Below are positions 28,602 through 41,410 of a stretch of 64,000 bases of DNA, one piece after another. The notes beneath the pieces are model-generated. The model did no database searches. It was not told the origin of the DNA and saw only the letters and a program-made list of their open reading frames with translations. Every line of letters begins with the position of its first letter. Position 1 is the first letter of the stretch. The position numbers and the translations under genes are program-made. The DNA comes from Aristolochia californica (taxonomy: Eukaryota > Streptophyta > Magnoliopsida > Piperales > Aristolochiaceae): contig JARWKL010000009.1 of NCBI GenBank assembly GCA_029961685.1, positions 13,573,237 to 13,637,236 on the forward strand, read 5' to 3'.

Positions 28602-31600
28602 ATATCTCTCTCTATAATTTTCCATTATGCATTTCCATTTTAGATGTATACTTTTTTCTTAAATCCAAACATGAGTTTTCACTTTTCTCTTCATCTCGTA
28701 GACAAAACAGAGAATAGGTGACAACGAAATGAAATTTTTAGAGTTTGTGTATGGAAAAAATTTAAAGCAATAAAAAACATAAGTAAAGAAAATTTATTCA
28801 CACACCACAAATGAACACAAAAGTTTTGTCATCCAAGTTTGGGAAATTCCACTAGTACAACAACCCCAATAGCTTGGAATTTGATAAGAAAGAGATATTT
28901 CTACACATACTTTAAAAAATGGATATGCATGCTTGAAACATGTTAAAAATGCAAATGACCTATGGATCCAAACCTTTTAAAGAGAATAAAAAGTTGCTCA
29001 TTAAATTATCAAGTGAACGTGCGGTGGGATATTTGACCGAGTCAAACAAGCCATTATTTTGCCCATTTACAAAAAGCTAACCTAACAATCATTGATGATT
29101 GTAAACTGATTTATCATGTGTACCGTGCCATATTTTGGTAACGAATGACTTTTTGGTTGGGATTCAACACTCAGTTAAAATTCCCTTGCCTCCCCTTTTC
29201 TCGACGATTGCAAAACCTGATATATAAAAACTAAAAAGAGGTTTAAATCCCTAAAACTTACATAAACTTTTTTGAAATATCTCTCTGCATATTTGTGCAT
29301 TGTGCATTTCCATTTTAGATGTGTATATTTTTCTTAAATCAAAACTTGAGTTTTCACTTTTTCCTTCATGTCGTAGAAAAAAAAGAGAATAGTTGACAAC
29401 GAAATGAAAATTTTAGACTTTATGTATGGAGAAAATTTAAAGCAAAAACAAACAAAAGTAAAGAAAATTTATTTACACCACTAATCAAAACAAAAGTTTT
29501 GTCATCCAAATTTGGGAAATACCTCTAGTTCAAAAACCCCAATAGATTGGAATAATATAAAAAAAATATTTTTCTACACATGCTTTAAAAAATGGAAATG
29601 AGTGCTTGGAACATGTTAAAGATGCAAATGACCTATGGATCTAAACCTTTTAAAAAGAAGAACAAACCGCTCATTGAATTCTCATGTGAACGTGCGGTGG
29701 GATATTTAACAGAGTCAAAGAAGCCATTATTTTGCCCATTTACAAAAAGCTGACCTAATGATCATTGATGATTGTAAAGTGACTTATCATGCGTAACGGG
29801 CCATATTTTTTTAAGGAATGACTTTTGGGTTAGGATTCAACACTCAGTTAAAATTCCCTCGCCTCCCCTTTTCCAGACGATTGCAAAACCTGATATATAA
29901 AAACTAAAAAGATGTTTAAATCCCTAAAAATTACAAAATTTTTTTGGAAATATCGCTCTCTATATTTTTCCATTGTGCGTTTCCATTTTATATGAATAAT
30001 TGTTTCTTAAATCAAAACATGAGTTTTCACTTTTCCCTTCATCTCGTAGACAAAACAGAGAATAGGTGACAACGAAATTAAAATTTTAGAGTTTATGTAT
30101 GGAAAAAATATAAAGCTATAAAAAATGTAAGTAAAAAAATTTATTCACACACCACAAATGAACACAAAAGTTTGTCATCCAAGTTTGGGAAATTCCCCTA
30201 GAACAACAACCCCAATAGCTTCGAATTTCATAAGAAAGAGATATTTCTACACATGCTTTAAAAAATGGATATGCATGCTTGAAACATGTCAAAGATGCAA
30301 ATGACCTATGGATCCAAACCTTTTAAAGAGAATAAAAAGTTGCCCATTAAATTATGAAGTGAACGAGCGGTGGGGTATTTAACCGAGTCAAACAAGCCAT
30401 TATTTAACCCATTTACAAAAAGCTGACCTAACAATCATTGATGATTGTAAAGTGATTTATCATGAGTAACGGGCCATATTTTTGTAAGGAATGACTTTTC
30501 GGTTGGGATTCAACACTCAATTAAAATTCCCTCGCCTCCCCTTTTCCCGACGATTGCAAAACCTGATATATAAAAACTAAAAAGAGGTTTAAATCCCTAA
30601 AAATTAAAGAAACTTTTTAGAAATATCTTTCTCTATAATTTTCCATTGTGCGTTTCAATTTTAGATGTATAATTTTTTCTTAAATCAAAACATGAGTTTT
30701 CACTTTTCCCTTCATCTGTTAGACAAAGCAGAGAATAGGTGACAACGAAATGAAAATTTTAGAGTTTGTGTATGTAAAAAATTTAAAGCAATAAAAAACG
30801 TAAGTAAAGAAAATATTCACACACCATAAATGAACACAAAAGTTTTGTCATCCAAGTTTGGGAAATTCCACTAGAACAACAACCCCAGTAGCTTGGAATT
30901 TGATAAGAAAGAGATATTTCTACACATGCTTTAAAAAATGGATATGCATGCTTGAAACATGTTAAAGATGCAAATGCCTATGGATCCAAACCTTTTAAAG
31001 AGAATAAAAAGTTGCTCATTAAATTATCATGTGAACGTGCGGTGGGATATTTAACCGAGTCAAACAAGCCATTATTTTGCCCATTTACAAAAAGCTGACC
31101 TAACTATCATTGATGATTGTAAAGTTATTTATCATGCATAACGGGCCATATTTTTGGAACGAATGACTTTTTGGTTGGGATTCAACACTCAGTTCAAATT
31201 CCCTCGCCTCCCCTTTTCTCGACGATTACAAAACTTGATATATTAAAACTAAACAGAGGTTTAAATCCTAAGAATTACAGAAACCTTTTGGAAATATCTC
31301 TCTCCATATTTGTGCATTGTGCATTTCCATTTTAAAAGTGTACATTTTTCTTAAATCAAAACTTGAGTTTTCACTTTTTCCTTCATCTCGTAGACAAAAA
31401 AGAGAATAGATGATAACAAAATGAAAATTTTAGACTTTGTGTATTGAAAAAATTTAAAGCAATAACAAACGTAAGTAAAGAAAATTTATTCACACACCAC
31501 AAATGAAAACAAAAGTTTTGTCATCCAAGTTTGGGAAATTCCACTAGTTCAACAACCCCAATAGATTGGAATTTGATAAGAAAGAGATTTTTCTACACAT

Positions 31601-34600
31601 GCTTTAAAAAATGGATTGAGTGCTTGGAACATGTTAAAGATGCAAATGACCTATGGATCCAAATATTTTAAAAAGAATAACAAACCGCTCATTGAATTCT
31701 CAAGTGAACGTGTAGTGGGATATTTAACCGAGTCAAACAAGCCATTATTTTGCCCTTTTACAAAAAGCTGAGCTAACGATCATTGATGATTGTAAAGTGA
31801 TTTATCATGCATAACGGGCCAAATTTTTGTAAGGAATGACTTTTGGGTTGGGATTCAACACTCAGTTAAAATTCCATCGCCTCCCCTTTTCCCGACAATT
31901 GCAAAACCTGGTATATAAAAACTAAAAAGAGGTTTAAATCCCTAAAAATTACAAAACATTTTTGGAAATATCTCTCTATATATTTCCATTGTGCGTTTCC
32001 ATTTTAGATGTATAATTTTTTCTTAAATGAAAACACGAGTTTTCACTTTTCCCTTCATCTCGTAGACAAAATAGAGAATAGGTGACAACGAAATGAAAAT
32101 TTTAGAGTTTGTGTATGGAAAAAACTTTAAAGCAATACAAAATGTAAGTAAAAAAAATTTATTCACACACCACAAATGAACACAAAAGTTTTGTCATTCA
32201 AGTTTCGGAAATTCCCCTAGAACAACAACCCCAATAGCTTGGAATTTGATAAGAAAGAGATATTTCTACACATGCTTTAAAAAATGGATATGCATGCTTG
32301 AAACATGTTAAAGATGCAAATGACCTATGGATCCAAACCTTTTAAAGAGAATAAAAAGTTGTTCATTAAATTATCAAGTGAACGTGCGGTGGGATATTTA
32401 ACCGAGTCAAACAAGCCATTATTATGCCCATTTACAAAAAGCTGACCTAACGATCATTGATGATTGTAAAGTGATTTATCATGCATAACGGGCCATATTT
32501 TCGTAAGGAATGACTTTTGGGTTGGGATTCAACACTCAATTAAAATTCCCTCGCCTCTCCTTTTCCCGACGATTGCAAAACCTGATATATAAAAACTAAA
32601 AAGAGGTTTAAATCCCTAAAAATTACAGAAACTTTTTAGAAATATCTTTCTCTATAATTTTCCATTTTGCATTTCAATTTTAGACGTGTAATTTTTTCTT
32701 AAATCAAAACATGAGTTTTCACTTTTCCCTTCATCTCTTAGACAAAGCAGAGAGTAGGTGACAACGAAATGAAAATTTTAGAGTTTGTGTATGGAAAAAA
32801 TTTAAAGCAATAAAAAACGTAAGTAAAGAAAATTTATTCACACATGACAAATGAACACAACAGTTTTGTCATCCAATTTTGGGAAATTCCACTAGTTCAA
32901 CAACCCCAATAGATTGGCCTTTGATAAGAAAGAGATTTTTCTACACTTGCTTTAAAAAATTGATATGAGTGCTTGGAACATGTTAAAGATGCAAATGACC
33001 TATGGATCCAAACCTTTTAAAAACAATAACAAACCGCTCATTGAATACTCAACTGAACGTGCGGTGGGATTTTTAACGGAGTCGAACAAGCAATTATTTT
33101 GCCCATTTACAAAAAGCTGACATAACGATCATTGATGATTGTAAAGTTATTTATCATGCGTAACGGGCCATATTTTTTTCAGGAATGACTTTTGGGTTGG
33201 GATTCAACACTCAGTTAAAATTCCCTCGCCTCCCCTTTTCTCGACGATTGCAAAACTTGATATATTAAAACTAAAAAGAGGTTTAAATCCTTAAAAATTA
33301 CAGAAACCTTTTGGAAATATCTCTCTCCATATTTGTGCATTGTGCATTTCCCTTTTAGATGTGTACATTTTTCTTAAATCAAAACTTGAGTTTTCACTTT
33401 TTCCTTCATCTCGTAGACAAAAAAGAGAATAGATGACAACGAAATGAAAATTTTAGACTTTGTGTATGGAAAAAATTTAAAGCAATAACAAACGTAAGTA
33501 AAGAAAATTAATTCATACACCACAAATGAAAACAAAAGTTTTGTCATCCAAGTTTGGGAAATTCCACTAGTTCAACAACCCCAATAGATTGGAATTTGAT
33601 AAGAAAGAGATTTTTCTATACATGCTTTAAAAAATGGATATGAGTGTTTCGAACATGTTAAAGATGCAAATGAGCTATGGATCCAAAGCTTTTTAAAAAA
33701 ATAACAAACCGCTCATTGAATTCTCAAGTGAACGTGCAGTGGGATATTTAACCGAGTCAAACAAGCCATTATTTTGCCCTTTTACAAAAAGCTAACCTAA
33801 CGATCATTGATGATTGTAAAGTGATTTATCATGCGTAACGGGCCATATTTTTGTAAGGAAAGACTTTTGGTGGGGATTCAACACTCAGTTAAAATTCCCT
33901 CGCCTCTCCATTTCCCGACGATTGCAAAACCTGATATATAAAAACTAAAAAGTGGTTTAAATCCCTAAAAATTACAGAAACTTTTTCGAAATATCTCTCT
34001 CTATAATTTTGCATTGTGCATTTCCATTTTAGATGTATTCTTTTTTCTTCAATATATACTTGAGTTTTCACTTTTACCTTCATCTCGTAGACAAAACAGA
34101 GAATAGATGATAACGAAATGAAAATTTTAAACTGTGTATGGAAAAAATTTAAAGCAATAAAAAACGTAAGTAAGGAAAATTTATTCACACACCACATATG
34201 AACACAAAAGTTTTGTCATCCAAGTTTGGGAAATTCCACTAGTTTAACAACCCCAATAGATTGGAATTTGATAAGAAAGAGATTTTTCTACACATGCTTT
34301 AAAAAATGGATCTGAATGCTTGGAACATGTTTAAGGTGAAAATGACCTATGGATCCAAACCTTTTAAAGAGAATAACAAACCGCTCATTTAATTCTCAAG
34401 TGAACGTGCGGTGGGATATTTAACCGAGTCAAACAAGCCATTATTTTGCCCATTTCCAAAAAGCAGACCAAACGATCATTGATGATTGTAAAGTGATTTA
34501 TCATGCGTAATGGGCCATATTTTTGTAAGGAATAACTTTTTGGTTGGGATTCAACACTCAGTTAAAATTCCCTCGCCTCACCTTTCCGAACGATTGCAAA

Positions 34601-35335
34601 AACCTGATATATAAAAACTAAAAAGAGTTTTAAATCCCTAAAAATTACAGAAACTTTTTGGAAATATCTTTCTCTATAATTTTCCATTGTGCATTTCCAT
34701 TTTAGATGTATAATTTTTTCTTAAATAAAAACATGAGTTTTCACTTTTCCCTTCATCTCGTAGACAAAACCGAGAATAGGTGACAGCGAAATGAAAATAT
34801 GAGACATTGTGTATGGAAAAAATTTAAAGCATTAAAAAACTAAGTAAAGAAAGTTTATTCACACACCACAAATGAATACAAAAGTTGTCACCCATGTTTG
34901 GGAAATTCCACCAGAACAACAACCCCAATAGCTTGGAATTTGATAAGAAAGAGATATTTCTACACATACTTTAAAAAATGGATATGCATGCTTGAAACAT
35001 CTTAAAGATGCAAATGACCTATGGATCTAAACCTTTTAAAGAGAATAACAAACCGCTCATTTAATTCTCAAGTGAATGTGCGGTGGGATATTTAACAGAG
35101 TCAAACAAGCCATTATTTTGCCCATTTACAAAAAGCTGACCTAACGATCATTGATGATTGTAAAGTGATTTATCATGCGCAACGGGCCATATTTTTGTAA
35201 GGAATGACTTTTGGGTTGGGATTCAACACTCAGTTAAAATTCCCTCGCCTCCCCTTTTCCCGACGATTGCAAAACCTTATATATAAAAACTAAAAGGAGG
35301 TTTAAATCCCTAAAAGTTACAGAGACTTTTTGGAA
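28602..35335 (+). repeat. Monomers 44-53: A/B2 mixture with chimeras
   Basis: Units begin at 28602 (A), 29277 (B2), 29950 (A), 30623 (A), 31294 (B2), 31968 (A), 32642 (A start, then AGATTGGCCTTTG and B2), 33317 (B2), 33991 (C-like start, B1 end) and 34664 (A middle, CCGCTCATTTAATTCTC end). The first three to four are related to units starting 15.5 kb downstream. Several A starts here share the private form ATATCTTTCTC with TTAGACAAAGCAGAG (30623, 32642). Confidence 0.87.
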
Positions 35336-38035
35336 ATATCTCTCTCTATAATTTTCCATTGTGCGTTTCCATTTTAGATGTATACTTTTTTCTTAAATAA
35401 AAACATAAGTTTTCACTTTTCCCTTCATCTCGTAGACAAAACAGAGAATAGGTGACAACGAAATGTAAATTTTAGAGTTTGTGTATGGAAAAAATTTAAA
35501 GCAATAAAAAACATAAGTAAAGAAAATTTATTCACACACCACAAATGAACATAAAAGTTTTGTCATCCAAGTTTGGGAAATTCCACTAGAACAACAACCC
35601 CAATAGCTTGGAATTTGGTAAGAAAGAGATATTTCTACACATACTTTAAAAAATGGATATGCATGCTTGAAACATGTTAAAGATGCAAATGTCCTATGCA
35701 TCCAAACCTTTTAAAGAGAATAAAAAGTATCTCATTAAATTATCAAGTGAACGTGTGGTGGGATATTTGACCGAGTCAAACATGCCATTATTTTGCCCAT
35801 TTACAAAAAGCTAACCTAACAATCATTGATTATTGTAAACTGATTTATCATGCGTAATGTGCCATATTTTTGTAACGAATGACTTTTTGGTTGGGATTCA
35901 ACACTCAGTTAAAATTCCCTCGCCTCCCCTTTTCTCGACGATTCCAAAACCTGATATATAAAAACAAAAAATAGATTTAAATCCCTAAAACGTATAGAAA
36001 CTTTTTGGAAATATCTCTCTCCATTTTTTTGCATTACGCATTTCAATTTTAGATGTATACATTTTTCTTAAATCCAAACTTGAGTTTTCACTTTTACCTT
36101 CTTCTCGTAGACAAAAAAAGAGAACAGATGACAACAAAATGAAAATTTTAGATTTTGTGTATGGCAAAAATTTAAAGCAATAACAAAGGTAAGTAAAGAA
36201 AATTTATTCACACACCACAAATGAACACAAAAGTTTTTTCATCCAAGTTTGGGAAATTCCACTTGTTCAAGAACCCCAATAGATTGGCATTTGATAAGAA
36301 AGAGATTTTTCCACACATGTTTTAAAAAATAGATATGAGTGCTTGGAGCATGTTAAAGATGCAAATGACCTATGGATCCAAAACTTTTAAAAAAAATAAC
36401 AAACCGCTCATTGAATTCTCAAGTGAACGTGCGGTGGGATATTTAACTGAGTCAAACAAGCCATTATTTTGCCCATTTACAAATAGCTGACCTAACGATC
36501 ATTGATGATTGTAAAGTGATTTATCATGCGTAACGGGCCATATTTTTGTAAGTAATGACTTTTGGATTGGGATTCAACACTCAGTTAAAATTCCCTCGCC
36601 TCCCCTTTTCCCGACGATTGCAAAACCTGATATATAAAAACTAAAAAGAGGTTTAAATCCCTTAAAGTTAAAGAGACTTTTTGGAAATATCTCTCTCTAT
36701 AATTTTCCATTGTGCGTTTCCATTTTAGATGTATACTTTTTTCTTAAATCAAACCATGAGTTTTCATTTTTCCCTTCATCTCGTAGACAAAACAGAGAAT
36801 AGGTGACAATGAAATGTAAATTTTAGAGTTTGTGTATGGAAAAAATTTAAAGCAATAAAAAAATAAGTAAAGAAAATTTATTCACACACCACAAATGAAC
36901 ACAAAAGTTTTGTCATCCAAGTTTGGGAAATTCCACTAGAACAACAACCCCAATAGCTTGGAATTTGATAAGAAAAAGATATTTCTACACATACTTTAAA
37001 AAACTGATATGCATGCTTGAAACATGTTAAAGATGCAAATGTCCTATGGATCCAAACCTTTTAAAGAAAATAAAAAGTTGCTCATTAAATTATCAAGTGA
37101 ACGTGCGGTGGGATATTTGACCGAGTCAAACAAGCCATTATTTTGCCCATTTACAAAAAGCTAACCTAACAATCATTGATGATTGTAAACTGATTTGTCA
37201 TGCGTAACGTGCCATATTCTTGTAACGAATGACTTTTTGGTGGGGATTCAACACTCAGTTAAAATTCCCTCGCCTCCCCTTTTCTCGACGATTGCAAAAC
37301 CTGATATATAAAAACTAAAAAGAGATTTAAATGCCTAAAACTTAAAGAAAGTTTTTGGAAATATCTCTCTCCATTTTTGTCCATTATGCATTTCAATTTT
37401 AGATGTATAAATTTTTCTTAAATCAAAACTTGAGTTTTCACTTTTTCCTTCTTCTTGAAGGCAAAAAAGAGAATAGATGACAACGAAATGAAAATTTTAG
37501 ACTTTGTGTATGGCGAAAATTTAAAGCAATAACAAACGTAAGTAAAGAAAATTTATTCACACACCACAAATGAATACAAAAGTTTTGTCATCCAAGTTTG
37601 GGAAATTCCACTAGTTTAACAACCCCAATATATTGGAATTTGATAAGAAAGAGATTTTTCTACACATGCTTTAAAAAATGGATATGAGTGCTTGGAACAT
37701 GTTAAAAGTGAAAATGACCTATGGAACCAATCCTTTTAAAAAAAATAACAAACCGCTCATTGAATTCTCAAGTGAACGTGCGGTGGGATATTTAACCGAG
37801 TCAAGCAAGCCATTATTTTGCCCATTTACAAATAGCTGACCTAATGATCATTGATGATTGTAAAGTGATTTATCATGCGTAACGGGCCATATTTTTGAAA
37901 GGAATGACTTTTGGGTTGGGATTCAACACTCAGTTAAAATTCCCTCGCCTCAACTTTTCCCGACGATTGCAAAACCTGAAATATAAAAACTAAAAAGAGG
38001 TTTAAATCCCTAAAAATTACAGAAAAGTTTTGGAA
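35336..38035 (+). repeat. Tandem duplication of an A-B2 dimer (2 x ~1.35 kb)
   Basis: Units begin at 35336 (A), 36011 (B2), 36687 (A) and 37361 (B2). The A pair shares private GAAATGTAAATTTTAGAG, GCAAATGTCCTATG and GAGACTTTTTGG at the preceding junction. The B2 pair shares TTTCAATTTTAGATG, CCTTCTTCT and GTATGGC(A/G)AAAATTT. The two dimers are 1351 bp apart, indicating one duplication of a two-monomer unit followed by modest divergence. Confidence 0.82.
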
Positions 38036-38710
38036 ATATATCTCTCTATAATTTTCCATTGTGCGTTTCAATTTTAGATGTTTAATTTTTTCTAAAATCA
38101 AAACATGAGTTTTCACTTTTCCCTTCACCTCGTAGACAAAACAGAGAATAGGTGACAATGAAATGAAAATTTTAGACATTGTGTATGGAAAAAATTTAAA
38201 GCAATTAAAAACGTAAGTAAGGAAAATCTCTTCACTCACCACAAATGAACACAAAAGTTTTGTCATCCAAGTTTGGGAAATTCCACTAGCACAACAACCC
38301 GAATAGCTTGGAATTTGATAAGAAAGAGATGTTTCTACACATGCTTTAAAAACTGGATATGCATGCTTGAAACATGTTAAAGATGCAAATGACCTATGGA
38401 TCCAAACCTTTTAAAGAGAATAAAATGTTTCTCATTTAATTCTCAAGTGAACGTGCGCTGGGATATTTAACCGAGTCAAACAAGCCATTATTTTGCCCAT
38501 TTACAAAAAGCTGACATAATGATCATTGATGATTGTAAAGTTATTTATCATGCGTAATGGGCCATATTTTTGTAAGGAATGACTTTTGGGTTGGGATTCA
38601 ACACTCAGTTAAAATTCCCTCGCCTCCCCTTTTCCCGACAATTGCAAAACCAGATATATAAAAACTAAAAAGAGGTTTAAATCCCTAAATATTACAGAAA
38701 CTTTTTAGAA
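38036..38710 (+). repeat. Monomer 58, type A
   Basis: This is a 675-bp type A unit with an unusual ATGTTTCTCATTTAATTCTC in place of GTTGCTCATTAAATTA, possibly a short B1-type conversion tract. On the minus strand it contains the longest open frame of the window (110 codons, 37934-38266, straddling the preceding unit). I do not regard it as a gene because the frame is interrupted in most other copies. Confidence 0.8.
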
Positions 38711-41410
38711 ATATCACTCTCTATAATTTTCCATTGTGCGTTTCCATTTTCGATGTATAATTTTTTCTTAAATCAAAACATGAGTTTTCACTTTTCGTTT
38801 CTTCTCGTAGACAAAACAGAGAATAGGTGACAACGAAATGAAAATTTTAGAGTTTGTGTATTGAAAACATTTATAGCAATAAAAAACGTAAGTAAAGAAA
38901 ATTTATTCACACACCACAAATGAACACAAAAGGTTTCTCATCCAAGTTTGGGAAATTCCACTAGAACAACAACCCCAATAGCTTGGAATTTGATAAGAAA
39001 GAGATATTTCTACACATGCTTTAAAAAAGGGATATGCATGCTTCAAACATGTTAAAGATGCAAATGACCTATGGATCCAAACCTTTTAAAGAGAATAAAA
39101 CGTTGCTCATTAAATTATCAAGTGAACGTGCGGTGGGATATTTAACCAAGTCAAACAAGGCATTATTTTGCCCATTTACAAAAAGCTGACCTAAAGATCA
39201 TTGATGATTGTAAAGTGATTTATCATGCGTAATGGGCCATATTTTTGGAACGAATGACTTTTTGGTTGGGATTCAACACTCAGTTAAAATTCCCTCGCCT
39301 CCCCTTTTCTCGACGATTGCAAAACCTGATATATTAAAACTAAAATGAGGTTTAAATCCAGAAAAATTACAGAAACCTTTTGGAAATATCTCTCTCCATA
39401 TTTGCGCATTGTGCATTTCCATTTTAGATGTGTACATTTTTCTTAAATCAAAACTTGAGTTTTCACTTTTTCCTTCATCTCGTAGTCAAAAAACAAAATA
39501 GATGACAACGAAATGAAAATTTTAGACTTTGTGTATGGAGAAAATTTAAAGCAATAACAAACGTAAGTAAAGAAAATTTATTCACACACCACAAATGAAA
39601 ACAAAAGTTTTGTCTTCCAAGTTTGGGAAATACCTGTAGTTCAACAACCCCAATAGATTGGAACAATATAAGAAAGAAATTTTTCTACACATGCTTTATA
39701 AAATGGATATGAGTGCTTGGTACATGTTAAAGATGCAAATGACGTATGAATCCAAACCTTTTAAAAAGAATAACAAACCGCTCATTGAATTCTCAAGTGA
39801 ACGTGCGGTGGGATATTTTACCGAGTCAAACAAGCCATTATTTTTCCCTTTTACAAAAAGCTGACATAACGTTCATTGATTATTGTAAAGTGATTTATCA
39901 TGCATAACGGGCCATATTTTTTTAAGGATTGACTTTTGTGTTGGGATTCAACACTCAGTTAAAATTCCCTCGCCTCCCCTTTTCCCGATGATTGCAAAAC
40001 CTGATACATAAAAACTAAAAAGAGGTTTAAATCCCTAAAAATTACAGAAACTTTTTGGAAATATCTCTCTCTATAATTTTCCATTTTTCTTTTCCATTTT
40101 AGATGTATATTTTTTCTTAAATCAAAACATGAGTTTTCACTTTTCCCTTCATCTCGTAGACAAAACAGAGAATAGGTGACAACGAAATGAAAATTCTAGA
40201 GTTTGTGTATGGAAAAAATTTGAAGCAATAAAAAATGTAAGTAAAGAAAATTTATTCACTCACCACAAATGAACACAAAAGTTTTGTCAACCAAGTTTGG
40301 GAAATTCCACTAGAACAACAACCCCAATAGCTTGGAATTTGATAAGAAAGAGATATTTCTACACATGCTTTAAAAAATGGATATGCATGCTTGAAACATG
40401 TTAAAGATGCAAATGACCTATGGATCCAAACCTTTTAAAGAGAATAAAAAGTTGCTCATTAAATTGTTAAGTGAACGTGCGGTGGGATATTTAACGGAGT
40501 CAAACAAACCATTATTTTCCCCATTTACAAAAAGCTGACCTAAAGATCATTGATGATTGTAAAGTGATTTATCATGTGTAACGGGCCATATTTTTGGAAT
40601 GAATGACTTTTTGGTTGGGATTCAACACTCAATTAAAATTCCCTCGCCTCCCCTTTTCTCAACGATTGCAAAACCTGATATATTAAAACTAAAAGGAGGT
40701 TTAAATCCAGAAAAATTACAGAATCCTATTGGAAATATCTCTCTCCATATTTACGCATTGTGCATTTCCATTTTTGATGTGTACATTTTTCCTAAATCAA
40801 AACTTGAGTTTTCACTTTTTCCTTCATCTCGTAGTCAAAACAGAAAATAGATGACAACGAATTGAAAATGTTAGACTTTGTGTATGGAGAAAATTTAAAG
40901 CAATAACAAACATAAGTAATGAAAAGTTATTCGCACACCACAAATGAAAACAAATATTTTGTCATCCAAGTTTGGGAAATTCCACTAGTTCAATAACCCC
41001 AATAGATTGGAATTTGATAAGAAAGAGATATTTCTACAAATGCTTTAAAAAATGGATATGAGTGCTTGGAGCATGTTAAAGATGCAAATGACCTATGGAT
41101 CCCAACCTTTTAAAAAGAATAACAAACCGCTCATTGAATTCTAGTGTGAACGTGCAGTGGGATATTTAACCGAGTCAAACAAGCCATTATTTTGCCCTTT
41201 TACAAAAAGCTGACCTAACAATCATTGATGATTGTAAAGTGATTTATCATGCGTAACGGGCCATATTCTTGTAAGGAATGACTTTTGGGGTTGGGATTCA
41301 AAACTCAGTTAAAACTCCCTCACCTCCCCTTTTCCCGACGATTGCAAAACCATGTATATAAAAACTAAAAAGAGGTTTAAATCCCTAAAAATTACAGAAT
41401 TTTTTTGGAA
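38711..41410 (+). repeat. Four-monomer higher-order repeat, copy 1 (2700 bp)
   Basis: Units begin at 38711 (A), 39386 (B2), 40061 (A) and 40735 (B2). Private variants recur exactly 2700 bp downstream. The 39386 unit has CGTAGTCAAAAAACAAAATAG, GGAAATACCTGTAG and GGAACAATATAAG. The 40061 unit has ATGTATATTTTTTC, AATTCTAGAG and GTCAACCAAG. The 40735 unit has AAAATGTTAGAC and GTAATGAAAAGTTATTC. The tetramer is built from two A-B2 dimers that differ from each other. Confidence 0.82.

Noticed and set aside
37934..38266. 110-codon minus-strand open frame, with related shorter frames at 7235-7459, 33889-34197 and 44682-44906
   Set aside because: The frame is a by-product of the monomer sequence. It is closed by stops or frameshifts in most of the 95 units, has biased low-complexity composition (F, L, K, S rich), matches no family I recognise, and crosses the unit boundary.
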